Of a DNA stretch of 12,248 bases, positions 1 to 7,114 are shown one piece after another. The stretch's first letter is position 1. Every line of letters starts with the position of its first letter. The position numbers were made by a program, and so were the translations under genes. The notes under the pieces were generated by a model. It saw nothing but the letters and a program-made list of their open reading frames with translations. It made no database searches and had not been told where the DNA came from. This stretch comes from Candidatus Bathyarchaeota archaeon (lineage in GTDB: Archaea; Thermoproteota; Bathyarchaeia; 40CM-2-53-6), in NCBI GenBank assembly GCA_005883695.1, contig VBBV01000035.1, forward strand, positions 1-12,248, in the 5' to 3' direction.

Positions 1-150
1 CACATGCGTCGAGATGGCAGGGGAGATCGAACGCGGAGGCAGATATCTGCAGCAGAAGATCTCGACGACATTGCAACTCTGATTAACATACTTGAGCTAC
101 ATGCGCGCCTCAGAAGCGAGTCGAGCGGGCTTGAGAACGAGTTCGACTAG
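1..150 (+). CDS. Possible C-terminal fragment of an unidentified protein cut by the window edge
   Basis: Frame 1 is open from the first base to a TAG at 148-150, giving 49 codons. The visible peptide is charged and ends in a Leu/Ile-rich, helix-like stretch (DIATLINILELHARL) followed by an acidic tail (ENEFD). I do not recognise a family. Frame 2 is also open to a TGA at 80-82 with plausible composition, so the frame is uncertain, and a frameshift between the two cannot be excluded. The true start lies outside the window unless the ATG at 4 is used. Treat this as a weak partial call. Confidence 0.3.
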   Translation, partial: HMRRDGRGDRTRRQISAAEDLDDIATLINILELHARLRSESSGLENEFD

Positions 151-560
151 AAATTACTAGGACTTAGAGCGTTATCGCACAATTTTCGCAACAGCTTCCG
201 CACCAAATTAACAAACAATGACTCTTAGGACAAAATAACGCCCTCAAACAACTTCTGATATCGGACGAGCACCGGGCTCGACTCTTGGGGAAACAAGTGA
301 GCCTCGCATGTTTCAGACTCCTTCCATCGCAATCCTTACTTTTCATATCAAGGCTGTGTCAGAATGTTCGATATCATGCGCATTTGAATTCCGCCTCCTT
401 GTCGCGATGAACTTGTAGCAGGTTTGAAAACTTAGGACTTGGTTGAACGCATCTTCGCGAGCTCGGTCACTCAACGATGCGTCTAGAGGTTACAATCCCC
501 ATTCATATGCCGGAGCGTCTTAACGGGAAATAGTAGCTTTCGGCGGTTAGCTTTCCCTAG
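151..560. other. 410-base intergenic region with no convincing gene
   Basis: The first half is relatively AT-rich. A 60-codon Cys-rich frame on the - strand (164-346) is open but has no recognisable motif or ribosome-binding site. A 7-bp inverted repeat, ACGCATC at 447-453 and GATGCGT at 476-482 with a 22-base loop, is the clearest structure. A TATA-like GGAAATAG around 526-533 lies about 30 bases before the GTG at 561 and could be the promoter of the KaiC-like gene with a very short leader. I see no tRNA, rRNA or CRISPR here. Confidence 0.5.
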
Positions 561-1331
561 GTGAACTTACAACTGGAGTACAGTTCCTCGCCCTTCAAAG
601 GATTCTATGAGCTCATAGGAGGAAGTCTACCCGACTCGTCCTCAGTGCTGGTCACCGGCGACCCAGGAAGTGGGAAGACCACTCTTGCACAACAGATTCT
701 CTACGAGGAGCTCCAGAGATCGAGACCATGTATCATTGTCACGTATGACACGTTCCCTGCCAACATCCTTGAGAGGATGGGTCAGTTTGGATGGGACCCC
801 AGAAAATACCAGCTGCTGAACAAGCTGAGCATCGTCGACTGTTACTCGGCCACCGCAGGCGTGACTGAAGGAGTCGTCCCTCAACCATTTGACCTGACCA
901 ACGTGAGCATCTACCTAACGTCAGTTATGGAAAAAATGGGGAACCATCAAGTTACCATCATAGTCGACTCGTTGATGCCCATCTTCAGCGAGACGGAACC
1001 GAAGCACGCGGTCAGCTTCCTCCAGAGTATCGCCGCCAAAGTCAAGAAAGCGGGTGGAAAAATGATTGCCACTCTTTCTACGGGAAGTGTCCAGCCTGAG
1101 CTGTTCCACAAGGTCGAGAGTCTTGTGGACGGCGTCGTCGAATTGCGAATGGTGGAGGAGCATCAGGTGCTACGTCGATATCTGCTCGTGAGGAAAATGG
1201 ATCGTCGTCAGATCATCCCACGACTGGTACGCTTCGATATCATAAGCGGGATAGGTATTCAACTTCATCTCCCTCGATTCGGATTCCTTAGAAATCGGCC
1301 AAGCGTGGGGACCAGTGTCGGAAGGACATAG
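561..1331 (+). CDS. KaiC-like RecA-superfamily ATPase, single domain
   Basis: This 256-residue protein opens like KaiC-family ATPases (FKGFYELIGGSLP, then a strand) and has a Walker A motif GDPGSGKTT at 33-41. A hydrophobic Walker B strand ending in Asp (VTIIVDSL) lies at 131-138. The region around 160-175 (VKKAGGKMIATL) and the C-terminal RRYLLVRKMDRR...FDIISGIGI pattern also match the KaiC fold. KaiC proteins usually carry a catalytic Glu pair after the second strand (SFEE); here the spot reads TYDTFP (61-66), so ATPase activity may be weak or altered. The start is GTG; a TATA-like box about 30 bases upstream suggests a near-leaderless mRNA. It is followed in the same direction by a PAN-like AAA ATPase. 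Archaeal KaiC-like proteins are signalling or regulatory ATPases with mostly unknown partners, so the family is clear but the role is not. Confidence 0.85.
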   Translation: MNLQLEYSSSPFKGFYELIGGSLPDSSSVLVTGDPGSGKTTLAQQILYEELQRSRPCIIVTYDTFPANILERMGQFGWDPRKYQLLNKLSIVDCYSATAGVTEGVVPQPFDLTNVSIYLTSVMEKMGNHQVTIIVDSLMPIFSETEPKHAVSFLQSIAAKVKKAGGKMIATLSTGSVQPELFHKVESLVDGVVELRMVEEHQVLRRYLLVRKMDRRQIIPRLVRFDIISGIGIQLHLPRFGFLRNRPSVGTSVGRT

Positions 1332-1528
1332 GCCGAGCCCATTTTCCAGAATCAATCATGCCTTGGCGTTTTCCATCAATTCTTCTCGATAAGATCGGCA
1401 ATGTCTTCTGATGATGATATATCTCGTGGGTGCGGCTGTTCTCAGATAGTTGAATCCGGTTTTGTTGAGACTCCAATCAGGTCTCTATTCGAAAGACCAC
1501 AAGATTGGCGCGGGGGTGAAGCCCATAT

Positions 1529-1537
1529 CTATTTATT
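1529..1537 (+). promoter_or_regulatory. TATA box inside the upstream extension of the AAA ATPase ORF
   Basis: CTATTTATT sits about 36 bases before the ATG at 1569, so transcription starting about 25 bases downstream would begin near 1560 and give a leader of roughly 9 bases. This is the main reason for preferring 1569 over the earlier in-frame ATG at 1401, which has no comparable signal. Sequence-only prediction. Confidence 0.45.
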
Positions 1538-1568
1538 CCCCGACGGACTATGCTATGTCGGAAGCTGC

Positions 1569-2828
1569 ATGGCCGAGCAGAACTCGCCAGAATATCCTCC
1601 TGCATTAGACCTCGAAAGGGAACTGACCAGAAAGGAGCGGCAGATAGAGTATCTCCAGACCGAGCTCCGCCGGTACCACAACCTGATGGAGGAGCTGAAA
1701 CAAGGTATGCGTCCGATCGGGACTATTGAAGAGGTCAAGGGGGATATGGCCTTGGTCCGGTTGTCGGGCGGGCAGGCATTCCAGGTCAGCATACCTCCAG
1801 AGATTAGAGAGAAAGTGTCGACCGAGGTGGATGCGGTCCTCTCCCCTACGAAGGGGGTTATTGTCGACGTAATTGACAGGTTGCGCGAACGTTCACTCTT
1901 AGAGTATCAAGTGGAAAAATCGCCTAAGGTGTTTTACGAGGATGTTGTTGGTCTCGAAAAAGAGCTGCTTAGTCTGAGACAGGCGGTCGAGTGGATACTT
2001 GACCCTCAGGTCCGAACTCGGCGAGAGCAAATTATCCGCGATCCAAGGATGTTGGAGGAAGCCGGGTCCATACTATTGTTCGGTCCGCCTGGTACGGGAA
2101 AGACCTACATGGCAAAGGCGGTCGCGGGAACAATCGGTCAGAGAGGCCAAGAGACTAGCTTTCTCAAGATAGAGAGCTACGAGATAGTATCAAAGTGGCT
2201 TGGCGAGTCGGCGAAGAACGTCAAAGAAGTCTTCAAGCTGGCTCGGGAATCAGCTCCTACAGTTCTTTTCATCGATGAGGCTGATGCCATTGGACGTGCG
2301 AGGATGGAGGCGACGACGGACGCAGGGAGAGATGTTCAGGGAATGCTCAACCAGATTCTTACCGAGCTTGGAGAGGGTTTCCATGTCAACCGAAACGTGT
2401 CTGTAATATTTGCTACGAACTATCCGAGTGTGATAGATACCGCTCTTCTGGACAGAATCAAGCGGATCATCTATGTTCCGCCTCCGAGATCGATGGAGGA
2501 AGTGAAGCGTTTGCTGGACTTTTACTGCTCCAAGGTCGAGCTGGACCCGTCTATCTCGAACTATCGGGGAGGGTTGACTGACGAGGCCTTTGGGGATATC
2601 TGGCGAACGATTAGATCTAGGAAGCAGTTGTATGAGGCTTCGATTCCTGAGCGGGGGGTTACTGTTCGCGAGCAATATGTTGTGACGCCTCGGGATCTGA
2701 AGAATATCGTTCAAGAAGCGGCGAGCGAGGCTTCTTTTGCGGGTGAGCGCTGGGTGACGATGGACAGGATGCTTCCATTGTTCAAGAGCCTCGCCGCAGA
2801 AGAACGAGGTTCACGTATCTTCAGCTAG
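1569..2828 (+). CDS. PAN/ARC-like proteasomal AAA+ ATPase (unfoldase)
   Basis: From ATG 1569 the protein has 419 residues. It begins with a coiled coil (about 15-47, heptad-like ERELTRKERQIEYLQTEL), then an OB-fold domain (about 48-105, IGTIEEVKGDMALVRL), then an AAA module. The module has Walker A GPPGTGKT (172-179), Walker B LFIDEAD (233-239), sensor-1 Asn in FATN (284) and an aromatic-hydrophobic-Gly pore loop KWLG (209-212). This is the layout of PAN and Mpa/ARC, hexameric unfoldases that feed proteasomes. The second region of homology is short: DRIKRIIYVPPP keeps two arginines but lacks the usual RPG insertion. The last residues, IFS, resemble the HbYX gate-opening tail with Phe for Tyr. 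The frame continues upstream to an ATG at 1401 (56 more residues), but that part is unlike PAN and a TATA box lies inside it. It may work with the preceding KaiC-like ATPase. Confidence 0.85.
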   Translation: MAEQNSPEYPPALDLERELTRKERQIEYLQTELRRYHNLMEELKQGMRPIGTIEEVKGDMALVRLSGGQAFQVSIPPEIREKVSTEVDAVLSPTKGVIVDVIDRLRERSLLEYQVEKSPKVFYEDVVGLEKELLSLRQAVEWILDPQVRTRREQIIRDPRMLEEAGSILLFGPPGTGKTYMAKAVAGTIGQRGQETSFLKIESYEIVSKWLGESAKNVKEVFKLARESAPTVLFIDEADAIGRARMEATTDAGRDVQGMLNQILTELGEGFHVNRNVSVIFATNYPSVIDTALLDRIKRIIYVPPPRSMEEVKRLLDFYCSKVELDPSISNYRGGLTDEAFGDIWRTIRSRKQLYEASIPERGVTVREQYVVTPRDLKNIVQEAASEASFAGERWVTMDRMLPLFKSLAAEERGSRIFS

Positions 2829-2830
2829 GC

Positions 2831-2846
2831 TAAGCCTCTCGGCTTA
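2831..2846 (+). terminator. Hairpin immediately after the AAA ATPase stop
   Basis: TAAGCC (2831-2836) and GGCTTA (2841-2846) form a perfect 6-bp stem with a TCTC loop, two bases after the TAG. It could end the ATPase transcript. The right arm runs into TTATTA (2844-2849), which lies about 28 bases before the nadE ATG and could be its TATA element, so the site may instead be an operator or promoter. No T-tract follows. Confidence 0.3.
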
Positions 2847-2874
2847 TTACGCTGACCTGGATGTCTGGGACGCT

Positions 2875-3720
2875 ATGTCTTCCAGGTTCGGCGACGATCC
2901 CTTCGCCATTCGGGAACCAGACGAGACAGTGGGCAGATTGGAACGATTTCTTACAACTCATCTGGAAGAGGCAGGTGCACGTAGCCTCGTCGTTGGAATG
3001 TCTGGCGGTTTGGATTCCAGTGTTACTGCGGTGCTGTGTGCGCGTGCTCTCGGGGGCGGACGGGTTTTGGGGATAAGTCTGCCGGAGAGGGAGACGAGAA
3101 ATGATGGGGCTCTGGAAGATGCGAGGTTGGTTGCATCGAAATGTCGGATACATTTCAAGATTATTGACATTACATCGATTGTGGAAACCTCTCGTAACGT
3201 TCTAAGCGCCAAGATGGCCGGGGGAGTTCCTTGGGGCAATGTCAAAGCGCGGCTCCGGGCTATGGTTTTGTACTATTTTGCTAACACTGAGCGTGGTCTC
3301 GTCGTGGGAACCGGTGACAAGAGCGAGCTCATGCTGGGCTACTTTACCAAGTTTGGTGATGGAGCCTGCGATATGCTGCCTTTGGCTGATCTCTACAAGA
3401 CATCAGTGCGGAGTCTGGCTAGACACTTAGGTATCCCGGAGAGGATCCGGGTGAAAGCCTCGAGCCCTGAGCTGTGGCCGGGACAGACCGCAGAGAGAGA
3501 GCTAGGGCTCAGCTACGAGAAGCTTGACAGGATTCTCTGGGGACTTGAAAGATGGATGATACCGGAGGAAATTGTGAGGGAAACTGGATTGAAGCTGGCG
3601 TTGGTTAGGAAGGTTCAGGAGCGTTGGTTGAAGTCGGAGCACAAGAGGCGCCCTCCTTTAGCTATGAAGCTGGGGTATCGAACTGCGGGCGATGATCTCC
3701 GGTTGCCTCGGCTCGAATAG
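2875..3720 (+). CDS. nadE: NAD synthetase (ammonia-type)
   Basis: This 281-residue enzyme makes NAD from deamido-NAD, ATP and ammonia in the last step of cytosolic NAD synthesis. The ATP-pyrophosphatase loop SGGLDSS is at 43-49. The NadE signature GNVKARLRAMVLYYFAN falls around 121-137, followed by VGTGDKSELMLGYFTKFGDG around 142-161. The acyl-adenylate part shows PLADLYKT and the ASSPELWPGQTAERELGLSY region. No N-terminal nitrilase domain is present, so it should use free ammonia, as most archaeal enzymes do. The expected QTDE reads QTAE, a mild variation. The ATG at 2875 has no ribosome-binding site but lies about 28 bases after a TTATTA element, consistent with a near-leaderless transcript. 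Length is normal for the family. Confidence 0.94.
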   Translation: MSSRFGDDPFAIREPDETVGRLERFLTTHLEEAGARSLVVGMSGGLDSSVTAVLCARALGGGRVLGISLPERETRNDGALEDARLVASKCRIHFKIIDITSIVETSRNVLSAKMAGGVPWGNVKARLRAMVLYYFANTERGLVVGTGDKSELMLGYFTKFGDGACDMLPLADLYKTSVRSLARHLGIPERIRVKASSPELWPGQTAERELGLSYEKLDRILWGLERWMIPEEIVRETGLKLALVRKVQERWLKSEHKRRPPLAMKLGYRTAGDDLRLPRLE

Positions 3721-4052
3721 CTCGGAAAGACCACTCTTGCGTCGCGAGATGCTCTGTGCAATACCCCCCCCTCTTTTTTCCAGGGAAAATTTCCTGTCTG
3801 GCAGGGTTTCTGGGCGAGACAGGCGATTCAGGGCGCATTCCAGGCTTTGGTGGCAGGGCGCGGAGACGGGAAATCTAGGGCGATTCCCGAACGAATTCTA
3901 GGCGAAATTTTAGCCATGTCCCAGAACCGAGGTCAGGGTTGATAATGGGCGATTTCTTCGGGTCCCCTTTGCTGGAGCCGGACGAATCGGTTCTTCGCAG
4001 CTCGAATCCGCATACAGGTATAGAGGTAATCTTTCTTCAGGGGAAGATTTCT
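3721..4052. other. 332-base convergent intergenic region
   Basis: nadE (+) and the acyl-CoA cluster (-) converge here. It holds a homopyrimidine tract (3764-3781), a 7-bp inverted repeat CCTGTCT/AGACAGG (3793-3799 and 3817-3823) and a large dyad next to the DUF35 stop. It also holds a small + strand ORF of 54 codons (3945-4109) preceded by a TATA-like AAATTTTAG (3905-3913). That ORF overlaps the DUF35 gene in antisense and has no recognisable family, so I do not call it as a gene. Confidence 0.5.
3764..3781 (+). terminator. Pyrimidine-tract terminator candidate after nadE
   Basis: Eight C's followed by TC, six T's and CC form an 18-base homopyrimidine run 44 bases after the nadE stop. Archaeal transcription commonly ends at T-rich tracts without a required hairpin. 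The run of T's is short, so confidence is moderate. Confidence 0.4.
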
Positions 4053-4061
4053 CTATTCGAG
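4001..4061 (-). terminator. Long dyad at the end of the acyl-CoA cluster
   Basis: An inner stem pairs ATAGAG (4020-4025) with CTCTAT (4051-4056) and AATCTT (4028-4033) with AAGATT (4044-4049) around a 10-base loop. An outer repeat, CTCGAAT (4001-4007) and ATTCGAG (4055-4061), competes with it. The DUF35 stop codon (TAG on the - strand, 4055-4053) lies inside the right arm. A bidirectional terminator or 3' stability element between convergent operons fits, but function is inferred. Confidence 0.4.
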
Positions 4062-4460
4062 CCAGTAGTACAAGTTGTCACCCGAGCCCTTAGCAACCTT
4101 CAGGCTTAGCTCCAACCCGGGTTTCAACTGATTCTTGTCGACGGCAGGACTGATCGGTGCGAATACGCGAAGCCCATTCGTGAGTTCTGCGAGCCCTAGT
4201 AGGTATGGGGTTTCCGATTGAAAGGCGGGTGGCGCGAAGAAAACGTTGGTGAAACTGATCAGGTTGCTCTTCCCGTCCAGCACAACCCATGCTATCGTGC
4301 TGTGGCGAGAGTCCAGGCAGTCAGCTCTAGGCGGAAAATACGTTCTTCTACACTTCTTACACTTGGTCGCGGTAATCTGCCCCTTCTCCAGATAGGACAA
4401 CAGAGGAATAATCTTGGTCTGGGAGACGTAGCCGAATCTTCCAAACTTTTCAAAACCCAT
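4053..4460 (-). CDS. DUF35-type zinc-ribbon/OB-fold protein, thiolase partner
   Basis: This 135-residue protein has an N-terminal helix, a rubredoxin-like zinc ribbon (C34, C37 and C48 in CKKCRRTYFPPRADC) and a C-terminal OB fold (about 58-125) of the DUF35 family. In archaea such proteins bridge thiolase to a partner enzyme and help channel acyl-CoA substrates. The gene begins five bases after the stop of the SCP2-type thiolase, which strongly suggests a complex. The expected fourth zinc Cys, in the usual CxxC pair, is Ser51 here (CLDS); Asp50 or His53 might substitute, or the zinc site may be lost. It is the last gene of the cluster and its stop overlaps a hairpin. Confidence 0.88.
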   Translation of the reverse strand: MGFEKFGRFGYVSQTKIIPLLSYLEKGQITATKCKKCRRTYFPPRADCLDSRHSTIAWVVLDGKSNLISFTNVFFAPPAFQSETPYLLGLAELTNGLRVFAPISPAVDKNQLKPGLELSLKVAKGSGDNLYYWLE

Positions 4461-4465
4461 TGCTG

Positions 4466-5620
4466 TTACGCCTTCAAGATCGTAATGGCGGAGTACATGC
4501 CTATTCCCCCGATGTTCTGAGCGAGCCCTATCTTTGCTCCATCGACTTGGGTGGAGCCCGCTTCGCCTCTGAGCTGTTTTGTCAGTGCGAACAGCTGGGA
4601 GGCACCCGTGGCACCGACAGGATGACCCTTCGAGATGAGACCTCCATCAATGTTCACCGGAATTTTTCCTCCAAGTTCAGTCTCCCCTTTCTCGAGAAGC
4701 CTGGTTCCACTTCCAGGTTTCGCAAACCCGAGATCCTCATAGTTCAGAATCTCGGTGATCGAGAACGAGTCATGAACCTCAGCAACATCGACATCGTTTG
4801 GACCCACTGAGGCCATCTGGTATGCAGCCTTCGCTGCATTCCTCGTGACATCGAAGCTTGTCAACGGACCCTTTCGTCCCGCCAGGGACATTGGGCTCGA
4901 GGCGAGACCCAGCCCAGCGACCCATACCGGTCTATCTGTGAGCTTCTTGGCTTTCTCTGCGCTTGCAATGATGAGGCATGCTGCACCGTCAGCGTTCGCA
5001 CAGCAGTCGAAGAGTTTCAACGGAGCTGACACAGGTCGTGACTTGAGGACTTCCTCAGCCGTTACGGGCTTCTGAAACATCGCATTTGGGTTTTTCGACC
5101 CATATTTTCGATTCTTCACTGTCACAAGTGCCATCTGTTTCTCTGTCGTTCCGTACTTTGCCATGTGGGCGGTCGCATACATTGCGTAGTATGCGGGCAT
5201 TGTCGTCCCGAAGGGAGATTCCCACATGACATCTCCTGCTCTACCCATGAGCTCCTGGATCTCCTCCGAGGAGAGTTCGGTCATCTTCTGGACTCCTACG
5301 ACCGCCATAACGTCGTGAAGTTTTGATGAGATTAGCGCCCAGCCGGTCCGGAGGCCAACCGCGCTGGAAGCGCAAGCTGCTTCGACGTTGAATGTTGGTT
5401 GAGGGTTGAGTCCGAGGTATTCCGCAACCACGCCTGCGGGTGAGCGTTGTTTGTCGTAGTGCGTGGCGGAGCAAACCACTGAACCATCTATTTTCGAGGA
5501 GTCCATGTCGGCGTCGTCAAGAGCGGAGCTGTACGCTTCGAAGGCCAGCTCCCGGAGGGACGCGTCACTCCTCTTTCCGAACTTTGTGTGGCCGACTCCG
5601 ATGATTCCAATACGGCCCAT
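4466..5620 (-). CDS. SCP2-type thiolase (acetyl-CoA C-acyltransferase family)
   Basis: At 384 residues this is the usual length for archaeal thiolases of the SCP2-like group. The nucleophilic Cys83 lies in NVEAACASSAVG, His283 in VHDSFS and His333 in GHPVGATG. The C-terminal Cys loop of classical thiolases is replaced by AQNIGGIG, as is common in this subgroup. It should cleave 3-ketoacyl-CoA or condense acyl-CoA units, and it probably works with the DUF35 protein encoded just downstream. A ribosome-binding site AGGAG lies upstream of the ATG, and the 96-base gap before it contains a TATA-like CTTAAAC near 5685-5691, so it may have its own promoter. No HMG-CoA synthase is next to it, so the neighbours favour a degradative role over mevalonate synthesis. 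Confidence 0.92.
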   Translation of the reverse strand: MGRIGIIGVGHTKFGKRSDASLRELAFEAYSSALDDADMDSSKIDGSVVCSATHYDKQRSPAGVVAEYLGLNPQPTFNVEAACASSAVGLRTGWALISSKLHDVMAVVGVQKMTELSSEEIQELMGRAGDVMWESPFGTTMPAYYAMYATAHMAKYGTTEKQMALVTVKNRKYGSKNPNAMFQKPVTAEEVLKSRPVSAPLKLFDCCANADGAACLIIASAEKAKKLTDRPVWVAGLGLASSPMSLAGRKGPLTSFDVTRNAAKAAYQMASVGPNDVDVAEVHDSFSITEILNYEDLGFAKPGSGTRLLEKGETELGGKIPVNIDGGLISKGHPVGATGASQLFALTKQLRGEAGSTQVDGAKIGLAQNIGGIGMYSAITILKA

Positions 5621-5716
5621 AGATTGTAAGCTCCTATGGTAGAGTCTCTTACATCTTCACTTGAAGAACGTTTTCGGTAGTTGTTTAAGGTAAAGCGGAA
5701 AAAGGTCGGAGGCGTG

Positions 5717-6028
5717 CTAGGAGATTGCTTCTTTTGATTCCGCGTAGAGGAAAGTTATGCCGCCGGTGGCAATCTTGATTCCGTGCCTACCTGATTCGCG
5801 TCCAGCTGGGCTCTCCAACGCCTTCTTTAGGCTGTCCATGTTCTCGAACTCAAGCTCCACGACTTGGTAGTAGGCGGGTTCTCCCCGCGGTGCCCCAACG
5901 ATCTTGTGAACCGTGTATTTTTTGAGTCCTGGCATTGCCTTCGCCATCGGAACATGGTCTTTCCAGTATTGCTCATCGAACAACTTCGAGTCTTTCGGCT
6001 GTCCGAACAAAACTATGATCTTTGCCAT
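5717..6028 (-). CDS. EthD-family small dimeric alpha/beta-barrel protein
   Basis: The 103-residue protein has the EthD pattern: a first strand (AKIIVLFGQP), FDEQYWKDHVPMAKAMPGLKKY at 17-38 and a final strand (GGITFLYAE). EthD-like ferredoxin-fold proteins accompany oxygenases that break ethers or hydrocarbons, and related folds act as small monooxygenases or decarboxylases. The gene starts 13 bases after the di-iron gene, and its GGAG ribosome-binding site overlaps that gene's stop (TAGGAG), so the two are likely co-translated. A role as an accessory or product-processing factor for the di-iron enzyme is inferred from this coupling. Confidence 0.8.
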   Translation of the reverse strand: MAKIIVLFGQPKDSKLFDEQYWKDHVPMAKAMPGLKKYTVHKIVGAPRGEPAYYQVVELEFENMDSLKKALESPAGRESGRHGIKIATGGITFLYAESKEAIS

Positions 6029-6041
6029 TTTTCGCCGTCTC

Positions 6042-7046
6042 CTAGAAGCTTGTAGCTATGGTTTCGTTCTTCTTAACCTGAACCGCTTCGCCCTCAACTC
6101 CCAGCTCAGGTATGGCTGGTACTTTGATACCCATCTCTTCGATCTCTGACCGTTTCTTCTCGATCGCTTCTCTCCAGAACTTCACTTTCTCCTCGAGAGT
6201 GAGCACTCCTAGCCCCGCGTCCCTGGCAGCTTCCTCCATCTCTTGGTCGACTTTGTCGAAGTCTACGGGGAGGTGCCAGAATTCTGGCTTGTGCTGGTAG
6301 AGGAGGGGTGAGAGAAAGATGAAGCCCTGTTTCATCTGGCGGGTTATTGTCATTTTCTGCTCCTCCGTGAATTTCTCCGCCATAGCTCGGAGCAGAGCCA
6401 TTGTGGCTACAAGGTGGCGTGTCTCGTCTCGTGTAATGTTGCGGAAGGTTTGTTGGTAGATTCCGAGCTTGCTGGTCTGGCGCATCGCATTGAAGATTGT
6501 TTCTGCCCCTATTTCCGCGAAGAAGAAGCCTGCAAACAGAATCTCAGGGGGCAGGTATTCCCATGCCTTTAGGAATCCTTCCCAATAACGTCTACCGTCA
6601 TCGTATAGTGCTTGGATGTTTCGAAGGGCCCTCGCTTCGAAGTCTGATTGGGGCTTGTAGCCGTACGGCCAGTTGGGGCAGAGCTTGTCACAAGCTCTCC
6701 GGCAGACCTCATCATGCCGGCACTCATCATATGTTATGGAGGCAAGCATCTTCTTCGTAGGGTCATCCATGTTCAGCTCTGCTGCTCTTACGGCACCGAA
6801 GCCGAAGGCTCCTATTCCGGATTTCTCGAAGAGGGCGAGTTTTGACATCCAGTAGGCTTGTGCTATTCGTTCCTTCGAGTCGAAGTTCTTCTGGTCAAGT
6901 TCGTCCCAGGGAAAGGTAGCCGGGTTCCAGTTTTGGGCGAAGGACAGGTCGAAGGCCTTGAACATTTGTTGGTTCGTCACTGTCCAGTTTCCGGGGAAGA
7001 TGTTGAGGTCCCGTTTTGGTCGTTTGTTCTTGTCCTTGCCTGGCAC
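6042..7046 (-). CDS. Ferritin-like di-iron oxygenase/oxidase (R2-like or BoxB/PaaA-like)
   Basis: The 334-residue protein shows the four-helix carboxylate di-iron pattern: E74 (ALFEKSGIGAFG), E108 and H111 (YDECRHDEV), E178 or E182 (FFFAEIGAETIF), and E208 and H211 (RDETRHL). The two ExxH motifs and their spacing fit the ferritin-like superfamily that includes R2lox, ribonucleotide reductase R2 and the epoxidases BoxB and PaaA. I cannot decide among these by eye. I see no radical-site tyrosine I could assign with confidence. The start is GTG at 7046; TTTAAG at 7083-7088 could be a TATA element for a leader of about 14 bases. Its neighbours (two crotonases, dehydrogenase, thiolase, thioesterase) suggest an O2-dependent step on a CoA ester. 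The downstream EthD gene is tightly linked. Reductase or ferredoxin genes that such enzymes often need are not in the window. Confidence 0.8.
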   Translation of the reverse strand: MPGKDKNKRPKRDLNIFPGNWTVTNQQMFKAFDLSFAQNWNPATFPWDELDQKNFDSKERIAQAYWMSKLALFEKSGIGAFGFGAVRAAELNMDDPTKKMLASITYDECRHDEVCRRACDKLCPNWPYGYKPQSDFEARALRNIQALYDDGRRYWEGFLKAWEYLPPEILFAGFFFAEIGAETIFNAMRQTSKLGIYQQTFRNITRDETRHLVATMALLRAMAEKFTEEQKMTITRQMKQGFIFLSPLLYQHKPEFWHLPVDFDKVDQEMEEAARDAGLGVLTLEEKVKFWREAIEKKRSEIEEMGIKVPAIPELGVEGEAVQVKKNETIATSF

Positions 7047-7082
7047 AGTTTTTCCAACTCTCGGGATTGAGGAGCTTGTTAC

Positions 7083-7088
7083 TTAAAC
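7083..7088 (-). promoter_or_regulatory. TATA-like element before the di-iron gene
   Basis: On the - strand CGTTTAAGTAAC lies about 40 bases before the GTG at 7046, in the only sizeable gap (68 bases) between the crotonase pair and the di-iron/EthD pair. It suggests that the di-iron gene starts a separate transcript. Weak match to the archaeal consensus. Confidence 0.3.
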
Positions 7089-7114
7089 GTGAAAGTCCGA
7101 GAATGTTCGGCGTC

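Noticed and set aside
164..346. 60-codon Cys-rich frame on the - strand
   Set aside because: No motif spacing like a zinc finger, no ribosome-binding site or TATA box, and unlikely composition; kept only as a note in the intergenic entry.
447..500. tRNA-like piece (GGTTACAATCCCC) near an inverted repeat
   Set aside because: No matching acceptor, D or anticodon arms could be drawn.
2250..2714. 154-codon frame on the - strand inside the AAA ATPase gene
   Set aside because: Shadow of the coding strand; no recognisable domain.
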